Positions 22,555 through 34,761 of a stretch of DNA of 64,000 nt are shown piece after piece. A program made the position numbers and the translations under genes. Source of the stretch: Ichthyophis bannanicus (taxonomy: Eukaryota; Chordata; Amphibia; Gymnophiona; Ichthyophiidae); contig CM066031.1 in NCBI GenBank assembly GCA_033557465.1, positions 173,073,043 through 173,137,042 on the forward strand, written 5' to 3'. The notes below the pieces were generated by a model that had not been told where the DNA came from, made no database searches, and saw nothing but the letters and a program-made list of their open reading frames with translations. Each line of letters starts with the position of its first letter. Within the stretch, counting starts at the first letter, position 1.

Positions 22555-24328
22555 AAAATGTACATTAAAAAGAGATAATGCCTTGGGCAGCCCTATCAAA
22601 TAGCCCAAATGTGGGTTTGAACCACATGACCCCTGGCTTCACAGGCAGTGAAGTAACCATTGGGCTACAGCTCTATAGCTGCTAGCAAGCCCCTGGCTGG
22701 CTGCAGAGAGCCTTCATGTCACCGCACAGACAGTCTGCTGTGGTAACCAGGATAGGGTTAGGCCACCCGTACCCATGATGCACTGCACATGCAAATCAGC
22801 TGTCCACAGATAAACACAAGATGGGGAATGCACCCCAACAGCACATCGGCCTGGTAAGGGGAAGTGACCATGTGCACCCCACAGCACCGCGGCCTGGTAG
22901 GGGGTACTGACCGTGTGTTTTACTGGCACAGAGTAGCTACACACCGTCACACTGTGCGGGTACTGTGCTCACCTTGAGAATACGGTGAGGCGCCCAGCAC
23001 CAGGTCCACAGCACCTGCCATGGCTGGAAGAGGCCATGCTGGAGGTGCAAAGCAGTGTTAATCTGTGAGATAGGTAGTTTCTGAAGAAACATCTTGGATA
23101 TCTCTGTCTGTCTTAGTCAGGGGAACCCCCCATGGAGCCCCAGGTGGTCCATGCACAACCACCAGCCCCTGCCCCCAACCAGGGCCAAGGGAGGAAAGCA
23201 GGGCCTGCCATCAACAGATCCACATTCTACATCCCTGCAATGGTGGCAGGAGAGTGGACCACCAACCCCAGTTCTGCTGGGGAACAGATCCTCTACAGGG
23301 CAGTCCAAGCAGCTCTGTACACATCAGAGCAGGCTGGCTTTACACCTGGATATGCAAAGTTACACCCCACCACTATCTGATATTCTCCTTCAGCAGCTGC
23401 ACCCTGCAAGGTGTTCCAGCAAGACACATACCAGCTGCAGACAGTCTGCTAGCTAGTCCATAGTGCACATTCCTGGTAGAGATGCATGCACCCTGAACTG
23501 GGATGTCAGCAGGAACAGCAAGCAGATAGATCAGTGACTGGGTCCCAAAAGGAACTCCATAACTATCACATGAGGGAGATACTATACAGCACTATGGGGG
23601 TGCCTAGACATGCTGTCATCACTGCACAGTCAGGATGGGAGTGATCCCCCAGCAGGATATACTGAGGTCACTCTGACTGTGTAGGTGGTGGTCGGCCACT
23701 ACAATGTCCCAGCCAGTGCCCTATGCCCTGTGCAGATGCATCCTGGCCAGCCCACCCTGTGCGGCCTATACCCATGGTACCTTGCTCCTCATTATGCACA
23801 TTGGCAGGCCAATACTGCCAACAGTGCTGGCAGTGTGGGCTGTGGAAGGTGTTTGCAGCCAACACACACTGGATAGACAGACACACACTCCCACAACTAT
23901 GCCAGCATTGTACAACTATAGAGGTGTTTTGCAGCCCTGGCCACCGCTCCAGTCCTGGGCACAGTGCAGGCATGGCTATGGTACGCAATACTGTTGGGGT
24001 CACTCCCCAGGGTGGTAAACACTGTCAGAGACCAGACCTGAAGCACACACCGCAGATATCCGTAAGATTGTTCTGATGGAGCTCAATGAGCAAACTGTGC
24101 ATAACGTAGGGCCTGCTATCTGCCAGTACTCATAGGAAACGTTTGATAGGTGTGTACCGTATACCCAGGTGTCGTGTGGCATTGCTAAGGTATGCAAGTG
24201 CTAGTATTGGGGAGATGCACAAAGGGCCCAATGTCATGCCTCTCCAGGAGGCATTGGCCAATGGGGCCTGTGGATGTGTGTGGGTGTGTGTGTGTGTCTG
24301 TCCGGCCCTGTTGGCTGCTGCTTTACGG

Positions 24329-24520
24329 CAGAGGTTCCCAACTCCAATCCTGGTGTCCCAAACACTGTTCGGGTTTTCATGCTGTCCCTCATAAATATGC
24401 ATGAGCTATCTCTGCATACCATGGGGGTGGTGCATAGATATGCAGCACAGGCATATTAATGGAGCCAGCAAGGAACCTGACTGGTGTGGGGCCCTCCAGG
24501 ACTGCAATTGGGAAACTCTG
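24329..24520. mobile_element. hAT-like MITE, E3 copy
   Basis: CAGAGGTTCCCAACTCC and ATTGGGAAACTCTG ends; same element and relative position as 7075-7264, here inverted with its host. Confidence 0.7.
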
Positions 24521-26013
24521 CTTTAGGTAATGTGCCTGTTTATGGTGTCTGTTTTTGGTGAGGTAAAATATAGGTGTATTAACCATGTGTATGCTCTCAC
24601 CAATGAAGGTTTGTCTGTACCCTCACGGTTTAGTTGTGGGGAAAATATGTGGACCAGAGAGGCAATAGACCCAGTTGAGCTTTGAACTTGTGACCCTCTG
24701 TTCTTGCACACACTGTCTGTGTGCACTGCACCACCGTGTTGCTACAGATATGCTGCATTCCTTGGGGAGGCCATGGCTGTACATCCGACAGAGCCTTTCT
24801 GTTGCAGTGGATGGTGTCAGCCTGCACAGGCCTAGGCCATTGTCTGCTGTGGCTTGCAGCCACTGCCCCCTCCGCCTCCTATACCTTTCCGCCTACATGC
24901 AGACATGTTCTTATCTTGGAAAAGCATATGACCTGACTGAGTTGTGGCACCCCAGGACTGATCTCGGGGGACTCGGATGTAGGTAATGGCCATTGTTATG
25001 GTGTGTGGGCGGTGTAGGGTAAAATATAGGTGCTTGGACCATGCTTATGTTCACTGCATTAAAGGAGTGTCATTACTATCTCTGTTTTGTGGTGGGTGAA
25101 AAGGGGGGGGCTGGGTTAGCAGGCACCCCAGCTGGGATTTGATCCTGTGACCCTCTGGTTCTAGAGGTACTGGCTCTGTCCACTGCACCACACAGATAGT
25201 GAAGCCCCTGGAAATAGGTAACCTGGCTGGTAGAATCTGAAACCCTGCTCTGCACATTTTTACTGTGGGCTCATTCACCTTGTATAACAACAAAAGTGCA
25301 CATAATTCCCACAAAAGACCTCGGAAAAAGGGGAAAAAAAGATAAACAAGCTGGGCAACAGTGATATTACTGGGCAATCATAGAAAACACTCCCAGGACC
25401 GCTCCACAAAATAAAGGGAATGAGCTTTGGAAGGGTCTCCGCTCCGTAGACCCTTCCAAAAATCATTCCTTTTTTTTGGAGCTTTCCTAGGGGTGTTTTT
25501 GGTTATTGCCCATCAATATGAATGTTGCCCAGCTGAATTATAATTTTTATAATTTTTGTTGTGGTCATTTTCACTTTTTATTTGCACTTTTGTTCTGTGC
25601 ACATGTATCACACTGCTCACTTTTTGTAGGTTTCCCCGGTTTTGCTGTACATTGCTGACGGAAATGGTTTCTCTTCCCTTTAAATGCCCTCTACCACGAG
25701 TGTTTCACTCACGCTATTTTTACCTTGTAAATTTGGCCCCGGTACTGTGCGGGGAGCCTCTCCCCGCCCCTTCCCCGCCCATTGACCCTGTCTCTCCGCC
25801 CCCCCGGGAGCCTTCCTCCGCCCTCCATAAGCCTTTCCACGCCTCTACCAGACATTTGCGCGCCGCGTATTTGTGCGGGCCCGTTAGTGCGGCGCACACA
25901 TGTGCGGAGGCAACGTGCAAGTGTGCGGGGCACTTAAGAGCACTTAAGTGTGTCATTTCCGTGCGCTATTGTGCGCCCCGCACAATTGCGCAGTTTAGTA
26001 AACATACCCCTTA

Positions 26014-27420
26014 GCTATAACCCCTGAAAATGCCAAGGAGAGGCAGCAAAATTGTATTCTGTACCGTAAAAAAATAATGTGTGACAATATTGCTTTAAAG
26101 AAAAGATTTGCTAATGCAAAGTGGTGGATATGTTTTGCTAAATGTCTCTGCATTCTTCAGAATTTACATTTGGTTGTGAGGTTTCAAACAAGGAAAACAT
26201 ACCATGCTTACCATAAAGTCTGATCATGGTAAGTGAAATGTGGATAGTGTGGTTGTATAATGTGCAGACTGTTTCAGTGATACATTTGAGAAATTGGTCT
26301 GGAAAAATTATAAAAATTTCCTAAGTTTTTTAAATTAGATAGCTCTAAGCAAGAGTGATAGACTATAGGGCATATTTATTAAAATACGATAATGCTAGCG
26401 CGGGACCCCATGGTAAAAATCCCAATTGAGTAGGGACTGGATAGGTTAGGGTCATAACATGGGCACTGAGTGTACATCGTTGTTAGTGCAGGCATCATGG
26501 GCACATACTAACCGCGAATGTTGCCAATAGCGCGAGTGTACTTAAGGCCACCCAAGAAAGGGCAGTAAGTGTACCTGTGTGCTGGTATGTTAGCAGTGCG
26601 CTAATGAAAGAGGAATGGCGCCCAAGGTTTAGCCTCTATGCTAGCTTTGCCATTCAAACGTGTACAACAGTGTGCCATTTAGTAAACATTCCCATATGTA
26701 AAAAAGTGAGTAAAAGAAAATTAAACTGCCATTTCTATCTTATGATAATATCTGACAAGGCCCTGGGGTTGATCTAGATGCAAAGTCAACTATATTTATT
26801 TACATTCTCTTATATACCGTGCTATTCTGCATCAGTGCGGTTTACATTGAACAAACTGAAATTACATTGAACAGGGCATTATAACTTGGAGATAACTATT
26901 TTACAAGGAACATGGGCTATGGAGGGTTAAGTGGCTTGCCCAAGACCACAAGGAGCACCTGTGGGACTAGAAACCCCAGTCCTTCAGGCCCAAGGTTGCT
27001 GTCCTCTAGTGGGATTTGAACCCCCAACCTTCTGGCCTGAAGTACTTTGCCCCAACCACTAGGCCACTCCTCCACTATTCTGAGGATTTAAGGACTTGAG
27101 GATAGAGAAGGGCTTTGAGATAAAAACAGGAATTAGTCAGGAAACCACTTAAACTTCCTTTTTTGGGGGTGGGGGGAGGAGAGGGAGGATGGTTAGATAT
27201 AAACAGTCAAAGGTTTCCAGAGAATGATGAATACGCTAGACTAGCATTCCACCTTCCACATAAGTTAAGGAGCTAGATTTCTCTTCTTATATTTGATTTA
27301 ATGTAAAAGGTGAAGAACATCTGGTGAAGTTACATCTAAAGAAACTGCTTCTGGATCAAGACATTTCCTACAAATCTACAAAGGTGCTCTACGCAAGCAA
27401 CTGAGCAAAAACTCATCTTA
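26014..27420 (+). repeat. Duplicated segment, copy 3
   Basis: Colinear with 16834-18404 except for a deletion of about 400 bp (equivalent to 16858-17259, junction at the shared AAG) and a SINE insertion (26797-27070). It ends at the TTA where E4 begins. Confidence 0.88.
26797..27070 (-). repeat. tRNA-derived SINE with L2-type tail, minus strand
   Basis: On the minus strand the A box TGGCCTAGTGG and B box GGTTCAAATCC are followed by GGTCTTGGGCAAGCCACTTA (MIR-like core). The tail CGGTATATAAGAGAATG ends in TAAATAAATA, matching that of local L2 LINEs. The uninterrupted site is in copies 1 and 2 (CAACTATATTCTGAGG). Short direct repeats ACTAT flank the insertion. Confidence 0.88.
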
Positions 27421-30287
27421 GGGGCATGTTTACTAAAAACCGCACAATTGCACACCGCACAATAACGCACTAAAAGCAGCACTTAAGTGCTCTTAAGCGC
27501 CCCGCACACGTGCGATGAACCCCCGCGCATGTGCGCGACACACTAACGGGCCCCGCACAAGTACGGGCCCGCAAATGTCCGATAGAGGCGTGGAAAGGCT
27601 AACGGAGGGCGGAGGAAGGGACCCGAGGGGCGGAGAGACGGGGTTAATGGGCGGGGAAGGGGAGGGGAGAGGCTCCCCGCACAGTATCGGGGCCGAATTT
27701 ACAAGTTAAAAATAGCGTGAGTGAAACACTCGCGGTAGAGGGCATTTAAAGGGAAGAGAAACCATTTCCGTCAGCAATGTACAGCAAAACCGGGGAAACC
27801 TACAAAATGTGAGCAGTGTGATACATGTGCACAGAACAAACGTGCATATAAAACCCAAAATGACCACAACAAAAATGTTTAAAAATTATAATCCAGCTGG
27901 GCAATAGTGCTAGCAATGGGCAAAACTAAAAAACACACCCAGGAAAGCTACAAAAAAAAGAAATGAATTCTGGAAGGGTCTACGGAGCGGAGACCCTTCC
28001 AAAAATCATTTCCTTTGTGTGGAGCTTTCCTGGGTGTGTTTTTTATGTGTGCCCATTAATATCACTGTTGGCCAGCTTGGTTATATTTTTACCCCCGTTT
28101 TTCGCGTTCAGTTGCAGGTTTATTTGCACTTTTGTCGCCAGACACGGTGAATGAGCCCACAGTAAAAATGTGCAGAGCAGGGCTCCCTACTCTTTTGGTC
28201 AGGTTTCCTATCTCCAGGGACTACACTGTCTCTGTGGCCACAGTGTGGTGCAGCAGACACAACCAGTACCTATAAGACCAGAGAGACACAGGTTCAAATC
28301 CCAGCTGTGGCACCTACCAGTCCAGTCCCCACATTTTACCCACCACCAAACAGAGATAGTAAAGACACCCCTTTATTGCAGAGTACAGAAGCATGGTGCA
28401 AACACCCATATTTTACCCTACACCGCTCACACACCATGACAATGGGCATTACCTACAGCCAAGTCCCCCAAATGCAGTCCGGGAGTGCCACAACTCAATC
28501 AGGCCATATGCGTTTACCAAGATAAGGACATGCCAGCATGTTGGCGTAAGGGGACAGGTGGTGGGGGGGCAGTGGCTGCTAGCCACCGAAGACAGTGGCC
28601 TATCCATGTGCAGGCTGGCACTGTCCACTGCAACAGACAGGCCCTGTCGGATGTAAAGTCATGGACTTCCCAGAGAATCCAGTCAATCTGTGGCAACACA
28701 GTGGTGCAATGCACCCAGACAGTGTGTGCAACAACAAAAGGTCAAAGGTTCAAAGCCCAGCTGGGACTACTGCCAATCCTGTCCACATATTTTTAACACA
28801 ACTAAACCGTGATAGTACGGACAAACCAGGATTGCTGGGGACATACGCATTGGTATTACGCCTATCTTTTCGCACACCGATCACAGACACCATGAACAGG
28901 GGCATTACTTAGAGCAGAGTCTCCCAAATGCAGTCCTGGAGGACCACACACCATTCAGGCTCCTTGCTGCCGCTAATACAAATGCCTGTGCTGCATATCT
29001 ATGCACCACCCCTATGGCATGTAGATGTAGCCCATGCATACCCATGAGGGACAGCAGGGAAACCCGAACAGTGGTAGGCACACCAGGACTGGAGTTGGGA
29101 AACTCTGCCGTAGTGCAACATCCAACAGAGGCGAACATACCCACACCCACAGGCCCCATTGGCCAATGCCTCCTGGAGAGGCAGGACATTGGGCCCTGCG
29201 TGCATCTCCCAATACTAGCACCTGCATACCTTAGCAATGCCACCCTACACCTGGGTATGCGGTGGACAGCTCTCAAACGTTTGCTATGTGTACTGGCAGG
29301 TAGACTGTCCTACTTAAAGCACATTTGGCTCTCTGATCTCCAACATAAAAATCTATCTGATGTCTGCGGTGTGTGCTTCAGGTCTGGTCTCTGACAGTGT
29401 TTACCACCCTGGGGAGTGACCACCAACAGTACTGCGTAGCATATCCATGCCTGTACCGTGCCCAGGACTGGTGTGGTGGGCAAGGCTGATAAACCCTTCT
29501 ATAGTGGCACAATGCTGGCATACGTGTGGGAGTGTGTGTCTGTCTATACAGTGTGTGTTGGCTGCAAACACCTTCCACAGCCCACACTGCCAGCACTGTT
29601 GCCAATATTGGCCTGACAATGTGCATAATGAGCAGCAAGGTAACATGGGTATAGCTCAGACAGGGTGTGCTGGCCAGGATGCATCTGCACAGGGCATAGG
29701 GCACTGGCAGAGACATTGTAGTGGCCGGACACCACCTACACAGACAGGGTGACCTCTGTATGTGCTGCTGGGGGTACACTCCACCCTGACTGTGCAGTGA
29801 TGCCAGCATGGCTAGGCACCCCCATAGTGCTATACAGTATTTCTTTTATGTAATATGTATGGGTTTCCTTGTGGGGCCCAGTCACTGACTTATTTGTTTG
29901 TGTGTGCTGCTATCCCAGTTCTGGGTGCATGCATTTCCACCAGGACTAACTAGCAGATTGTTCTCAGCTGGTATGTGTCTTGATGGAGTGCCGTGCAGTG
30001 GCTGAAGGCCTGCTGCAGGAGAATATCAGATAGTGGTGAGATGCAGCTTAGCATATCCTGGCCTAATGTCTGTCTGATGTTGTGTTAAGGATGTGTATAG
30101 GGTTGCTTTGGCTGCCCTGTAGGGTGTCTAGTTCCTCAGCAGGACAGGGGTTGATGGTCCACTCTAATGCCACCATTGCAGGGTGGTGGAATGTGGATCT
30201 GTTGATAGGGGACCCTGTTTTTCACCTGCAGCCTAGGGGGGAATGGTGGTACATGGCCCACCTAGGGGTCCAATGGGGGGGGGGGGG
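27421..30287 (+). mobile_element. PIF/Harbinger-like non-autonomous element, copy E4 (right end lost)
   Basis: Left end GGGGCATGTTTACTAAAA follows TTA (27418-27420); the uninterrupted site is 18402-18404. The interior is in E2 orientation: leader at 27760-27850, a tRNA-like module at about 28235-28305 with B box GGTTCAAATCC, then the hAT MITE. It breaks at a G run (30276-30287), where an L2 LINE starts, and the right TIR is absent. Confidence 0.65.
28915..29107. mobile_element. hAT-like MITE, E4 copy
   Basis: CAGAGTCTCCCAAATGCAG and GAGTTGGGAAACTCTG ends; same element as 7075-7264. Confidence 0.7.
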
Positions 30288-31459
30288 TGGTGTCCCTGGA
30301 TCCCTCGTCCGCTTTTGATATGGTCAATCACCGCACTCTCCTGGCACGTCTGTCTGACTTTGGGATTTGTGGGACCGTCCTACAATGGTTTCATTCCTTT
30401 CTGTCCTCACGCACCTTCTCCGTGCACTCCCATCATTCCACCTCCACTCCCTCCCATTCCGTTTGCGGTGTCCCTCAGGGATCTATTCTTGCCCCTTTAC
30501 TCTTCAATGCTTTCCTCGCCCCACTTGCTCTACTTATCCAACAATACGGCATATCCTTCTATATTTACGCTGACGACATCCTGCTGATCCACCATACCTC
30601 CTCCTCCACTCCTGATCTGGGTCCGCTTAATTGCTGCCTGTCTTCCATCGCATCGTGGTTCGATTCTAACTTTCTACACGCTAATCTCGCTAAATCCTCT
30701 GCAATCTGGTTCTCCTTCGGTCACGCCTCCCCCTGCTTGTCCCCTGTAATGTCTTCCCTTCCAATTCCCCTGGTTCCCACCCTTCGCTATTTGGGCATCA
30801 CCCTGGACTCATCTCTCTACTTTCACCAACACATTTCTTCTGTCATTCGTACTTCCTTTTTCCATTTACACAAGATTCGGGCCGTCCAATCAACACTCCC
30901 CCCTGCTTCTGTTGTCACTCTTGTCTTGTCCTTAGTCATGACCCGGTTAGATTATTGCAATGTCATCTACGCAGGTCTGCCTTCTCTTCAGCTTCTCCGT
31001 CTTCAACTAGTACAGAATGCTGCCGCTCGTCTCATTACCGGTTCCCCAGCTCGTTCCCATGTGTCCCCCTGCCTCCTTGCCTTGCACTGGCTCCCGGTCC
31101 GGTTCCGCTTCATCTTCAAGGTTCTCATCCTCACTCACAAAGCCCTCCATTCCAGCACTCCCCAATACTTGTCAGACATCATTCATCTCCAACCCTCTCC
31201 TCGCCTTCTCCGATCTTCTTTTGGCAACCGCCTTTTCCTTCCTTCCCCCACTCAGGCCCACTTAGAGCTCACCCAACACTCAGCTTTCTTCTTCTTAGGT
31301 CCAGCTCTCTGGAATTCACTCCCTTCATGTCTTCGTTTGGAACTTTCCTACTCCCGCTTTAAAACTCTCCTTAAAACACATCTCTTTTGTCAAGCCTTTG
31401 ATCTCCCTTCTTCCAACGATGGTGCCTTGTCCTCCGGTTGTCCCCCCCACCCTCCATGA
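30287..31459 (+). CDS. L2 ORF2 fragment: reverse transcriptase and C-terminal domain
   Basis: An uninterrupted frame of 390 codons begins inside RT, so the first Met is not a native start. LDPSSAFDMVNH holds the first catalytic Asp (residue 5). GVPQGSILAPLLFNAF is at 61-76 and the active-site box IYADD at 93-97. LRYLGITLDSS and TRLDYCNVIYAGLP mark the thumb. The C-terminus has LALHWLPVRFRF and GPALWNSLP, characteristic of L2 and CR1 ORF2. The endonuclease is missing, so it cannot mobilise itself. Confidence 0.9.
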   Translation: MVSLDPSSAFDMVNHRTLLARLSDFGICGTVLQWFHSFLSSRTFSVHSHHSTSTPSHSVCGVPQGSILAPLLFNAFLAPLALLIQQYGISFYIYADDILLIHHTSSSTPDLGPLNCCLSSIASWFDSNFLHANLAKSSAIWFSFGHASPCLSPVMSSLPIPLVPTLRYLGITLDSSLYFHQHISSVIRTSFFHLHKIRAVQSTLPPASVVTLVLSLVMTRLDYCNVIYAGLPSLQLLRLQLVQNAAARLITGSPARSHVSPCLLALHWLPVRFRFIFKVLILTHKALHSSTPQYLSDIIHLQPSPRLLRSSFGNRLFLPSPTQAHLELTQHSAFFFLGPALWNSLPSCLRLELSYSRFKTLLKTHLFCQAFDLPSSNDGALSSGCPPHPP

Positions 31460-31710
31460 CTATCCCCTCCCTTGCCTGTTCCCCTTCCTTTTTCCTTTTC
31501 CTCCTTCCTTCTCCTGCCCTCTGTCCCTCCGGCCCCTCCTGGGCTCTTTTCCCCTTTCAAACTTTCTCTCTACCCTTTCCTGTCCTGTTGATTTTGGCGT
31601 TCTTTTCTAGCTTTGTTTTCGGTAGCCTGCTTTTGTATTGTACACCGCCCTGATGCTTCGGCCTGGGCGGTTTATCAAATTGTGCAAATAAAGATAAAGA
31701 TAAAGATAAA
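30288..31710 (+). mobile_element. L2-clade LINE, 5'-truncated, with open RT
   Basis: It starts abruptly inside RT, directly after the G run of E4. The 3' UTR is pyrimidine-rich. It ends in CACCGCCCTGATGCTTC and a (GATAAA)n-type tail at 31690-31711. Its sequence is distinct from the other L2 family members in the window. The intact frame suggests a fairly recent insertion. Confidence 0.88.
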
Positions 31711-31779
31711 TAGCTAAATAAAACCTTAAAACTAAGATGCAGACAGCAGTCCAGCAGTGAGAGGAAGGATATCCAATCT

Positions 31780-33555
31780 TTTTCATTGAGTGTCACATGT
31801 ACAATTTTCTCCCAGTTGGTGAGGTGTCTTACATGGGCACTAGGTGCAAAGAGCTCTTTGCCCTCAGGGAACGAGCCTGATCTCTGGAGATTAGAGTGGC
31901 AAACTTGGAGGACATAAGGAAGACAGACGGGTACATAGACGAGACCTACAGAGATAAAGATCTAAAGTCCCACCTGAAGTCTGGCAGTCTCTCAGTTGCC
32001 ATGGAGGAAAGAAGTCATGTGAAAGGAGAGCATCACCTTCGTGTGATAGAAGTGATCCTCTAGCTAGGTGATGTAAAATCCTCTTACACCAAGGAGGTTT
32101 TTCCAGGGTCATGTGCCCATGAGAGAAGGGTTAGGATGGCTGCTATATTTGGCAATTCAATCATTAGGCATGTAGATAGCTGGGTGGCTGACCTAGTAAC
32201 ATGCCTGCCTGGTGCGAAGGTAGTGGACTGCTCACATGCCACCTAGACAAGGTTTTAGATAATGATGGGAGGAGTCTGCTGTCTTGGTACATGTTGGTAC
32301 CAATGACATAGGAAAGTAATGGGAGGGAGGTTCTGGAAGCCAACAAGAGACAAAGCTATTCTGGATCTAGTCCTTAGCGGAACTTAGTAGAAGGATGGCA
32401 AGGAACTCCACAGTACTACCTTGTAACTTTGAAAAGGGAGAATATGAGAAAATGAGAAAAAAAATAGTTAAGAAAAAATTTAACAAAGCAGCTGAAAATG
32501 TTAAAGATTTACATCAAGCATGAACATTGTTTAAAAATAATATCTTGGAAGCAAAGACCAGATATATTTCACACTTTAAGAGAAGTGGAAGGAAGGCCAA
32601 AAAAACTGCCAGCATGATTTAAAGGGGAGGTCAGAAAGGCTGTTGTAGCCAAAAAAGCATCTTTCAGGAAATGGAAAAAGGAGCCAAATTACAAAAACAG
32701 AAAATAGTTAGTTAGCTGCAAGGCATTGATAAAGCAGGCAAAGAGAGAATTTGAAAAGAAGTTTGCCATGGAAGCAAAAATTCATAATGTAAAACTTTTT
32801 CAAGTGCATTTGTAGCAGAAAACCTGTGAGAGAGTCAGTTGGACTAATTGATAATAGAGGGATAAAAGGGGCACCCTGGGAGGACAGGGCATAGCGGAAA
32901 GATTCAATGAATTCTTTCCTTTGGCCTTTACTGAAGAAGATGTAGGGAAGTTACCGATGGTTGAAATGGTATTTACAGGTGATATATCAGAAGAATTGAA
33001 AGAAATATCGATAAACTGGGAAGATGTATGACAACTGTTTGGTAAACTGAAGAGTAATAAATCACCTGGACTGGATGGTATACATCCAAGGATGTTGAAA
33101 GAACTGAAAGATGAGATTATAGATCTACTATTAGTAATCTGTGAACTATAATTAAAATCATCCGTAGTACCTGAACATTGGAGAATGGCCAATGTAATGC
33201 CAATTTTTGAAAGGGGCTCCAGGGCGATCAAGGAAACTATAGACTGGTGAGCCTGATGTCAGTACTAGGCAATATCATAGAAACCATTATAAAGAATAAA
33301 ACTATTGAACATGTAGATAGTCATGATTTAATGGGAGAAAGCCAACATGGATTTAGCCAAAGAAAGTCTTGTCTTACTATTTTGTTATATACTTTTGAAG
33401 GTGTGAATTGACAGGTAGACAGAGGTGAGCAGGTTGATGTAGTGTACCTGTATTTTCAGAAAGCCTTTGACAAGGTTCCTCATGAGAGACTATTGGCGAA
33501 ATTAAAAAGTCCTGGGATTGGAAGCATTGTAATGTTGTCGATCAGGAACTGGTTG
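31780..33555 (+). pseudogene. CR1 LINE, 5' section (ORF1 esterase remnant, then ORF2 RT)
   Basis: About 32120-32320 reads, with stops, FGNSIIRHVDSWVADLV and VLVHVGTNDI. These are the first (GNS) and GTND blocks of the SGNH-esterase-like domain in CR1 ORF1. After an internal deletion near 32340, ORF2 sequence appears: RT landmarks KSPGLDGIHPRMLKEL (about 33056-33105), SQHGFSQRKSCLT (33340-33380) and VDVVYLYFQKAFDKVPHERL (33434-33492). Many stops are present. It breaks off at 33555 (RNWL) where Ngaro is inserted, and continues at 40628. 31712-31779 has no clear identity. Confidence 0.85.
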
Positions 33556-33957
33556 TAACCCTGGTAGATCGGACCCAGAGCCCACCCTGCCAACCATCCA
33601 CCCCCCCCCCCCCCCCCACTTTTACCCCAACAAAATTACACCAACAAACTTCTTCATGGGAAACCAACCGGTCGCAGCTTTATTATAATTGTAACAATTA
33701 AACATTACAAACCAGAACAATCGTCTTAACAATCTTTAAACAGCGGAGCCATGCCGCACCCGCCATATAATTAGCAAAGTGCCTTGCATCCGCATCGGCC
33801 GTATCCTACCCCCGGCCACCTTCCTACCGCCCTTTCCCCGACCTCGCCATGTGAATAGCAAAGGCCAGCCAGGGCTTAACTGGGTCGGAGGCCCCCTGCC
33901 CCCGCCCACATATGTAATAAAGGCTCCGGACCCCGGAGACCTCCGGGATCCCGCCAA
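33556..33957 (-). repeat. Ngaro split direct repeat B2
   Basis: Matches B1 (34312-34703) from TAACCCTGGTAGATC to GGATCCCGCCA. A C run at about 33601-33617 differs in length. 33958-34040 joins B2 to A2, includes a G run and has no partner in B1. Confidence 0.9.
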
Positions 33958-34040
33958 CACCCCCACCCAGCTGCAACACCCCTGCCAAAAAAAAACCAAA
34001 GCCCCTCTTTTAACCCGGGGGGGGGGGGGGGAGGAAGGGT

Positions 34041-34311
34041 AGCCGGTCCGCCGCTTGCCTGCCGCCCAGAAAGGAGGAACCGCCAGCCCACCTCCCTTAT
34101 AAACCCTCGGGCCATGGATTGATTTCATTAGCTCCACTCCTCTCGGACCACAGAGCCAATGACTTTAAATGACGCGAGCGTCATTCACATGCGCCGCACG
34201 CATGCTCACCCCTTGCCCCCCCCCCATCAGCCTCCATAGCAGCAGGGTCCCGGCTCCGGGCCGATCACCCGGTTACCCTCGTCCTCCGGGACCCTGCCGG
34301 CGTCCTCTCTG
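34041..34311 (-). repeat. Ngaro split direct repeat A2
   Basis: Matches A1 at 40319-40592 (AGCCGGTCCGCCGC to GGCGTCCTCTCTGT) with few differences. Confidence 0.92.
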
Positions 34312-34703
34312 TAACCCTGGTAGATCAGACCCAGAGCCCACCCTGCCAACCATCCACCCCCCCCCCCTTTTACCCCAACAAAATTACACCAACAAACTTC
34401 TTCATGGGAAACCAACTGGTCGCAGCTTTATTATAATTGTAACAATTGAACATTACAAACCAGAACAATCGTCTTAACAATCTTTAAACAGCGGAGCCAT
34501 GCCGCACCTGCCATATAATTAGCAAAGTGCCTTGCATCCGCATCCGCCGTGTCCTGCCCCCGGCCACCTTCCTACCGCCCTTTCCCTGACCTCGCCATGT
34601 GAATAGCAAAGGCCAGCCAGGGCTTAACCGGGTCGGAGGCACCCTGCCCCCGCCCACATATGTAATAAAGGCTCCGGATGCCGGAGACCTCCGGGATCCC
34701 GCC
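34312..34703 (-). repeat. Ngaro split direct repeat B1
   Basis: Matches B2. It adjoins the 3' end of the coding region; the hydrolase ORF stops at 34762, just inside it. Confidence 0.9.
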
Positions 34704-34761
34704 ACCGGCACAGGTAAGATTACCTTCCCTGTGCCGCCCCCCACCACCAAGCTGCGACCAG

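Larger units (their letters stand above)
21336..26010 (-). mobile_element. PIF/Harbinger-like non-autonomous element, copy E3 (inverted)
   Basis: Left end GGAATATGTTTACTAAAC and right end TTTAGTAAACATACCCC are inverted. TTA flanks both ends (21333-21335 and 26011-26013), and the uninterrupted site is at 16831-16833. The interior runs opposite to E2, with the shared leader around 25620-25690 inverted. Contains tRNA-like modules, a palindromic block, a hAT MITE, a TG microsatellite (about 24272-24298) and CpG-rich ends. No transposase was seen. Confidence 0.72.

Noticed and set aside
31438..31653. Short open frames after the L2 ORF
   Set aside because: The pyrimidine-rich 3' UTR gives long open frames in several phases by composition alone.
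33736..34137. Proline- and glycine-rich open frames in the Ngaro direct repeats (also 34484-34786)
   Set aside because: They arise from GC-rich untranslated repeat sequence and appear in both repeat copies with different breaks.
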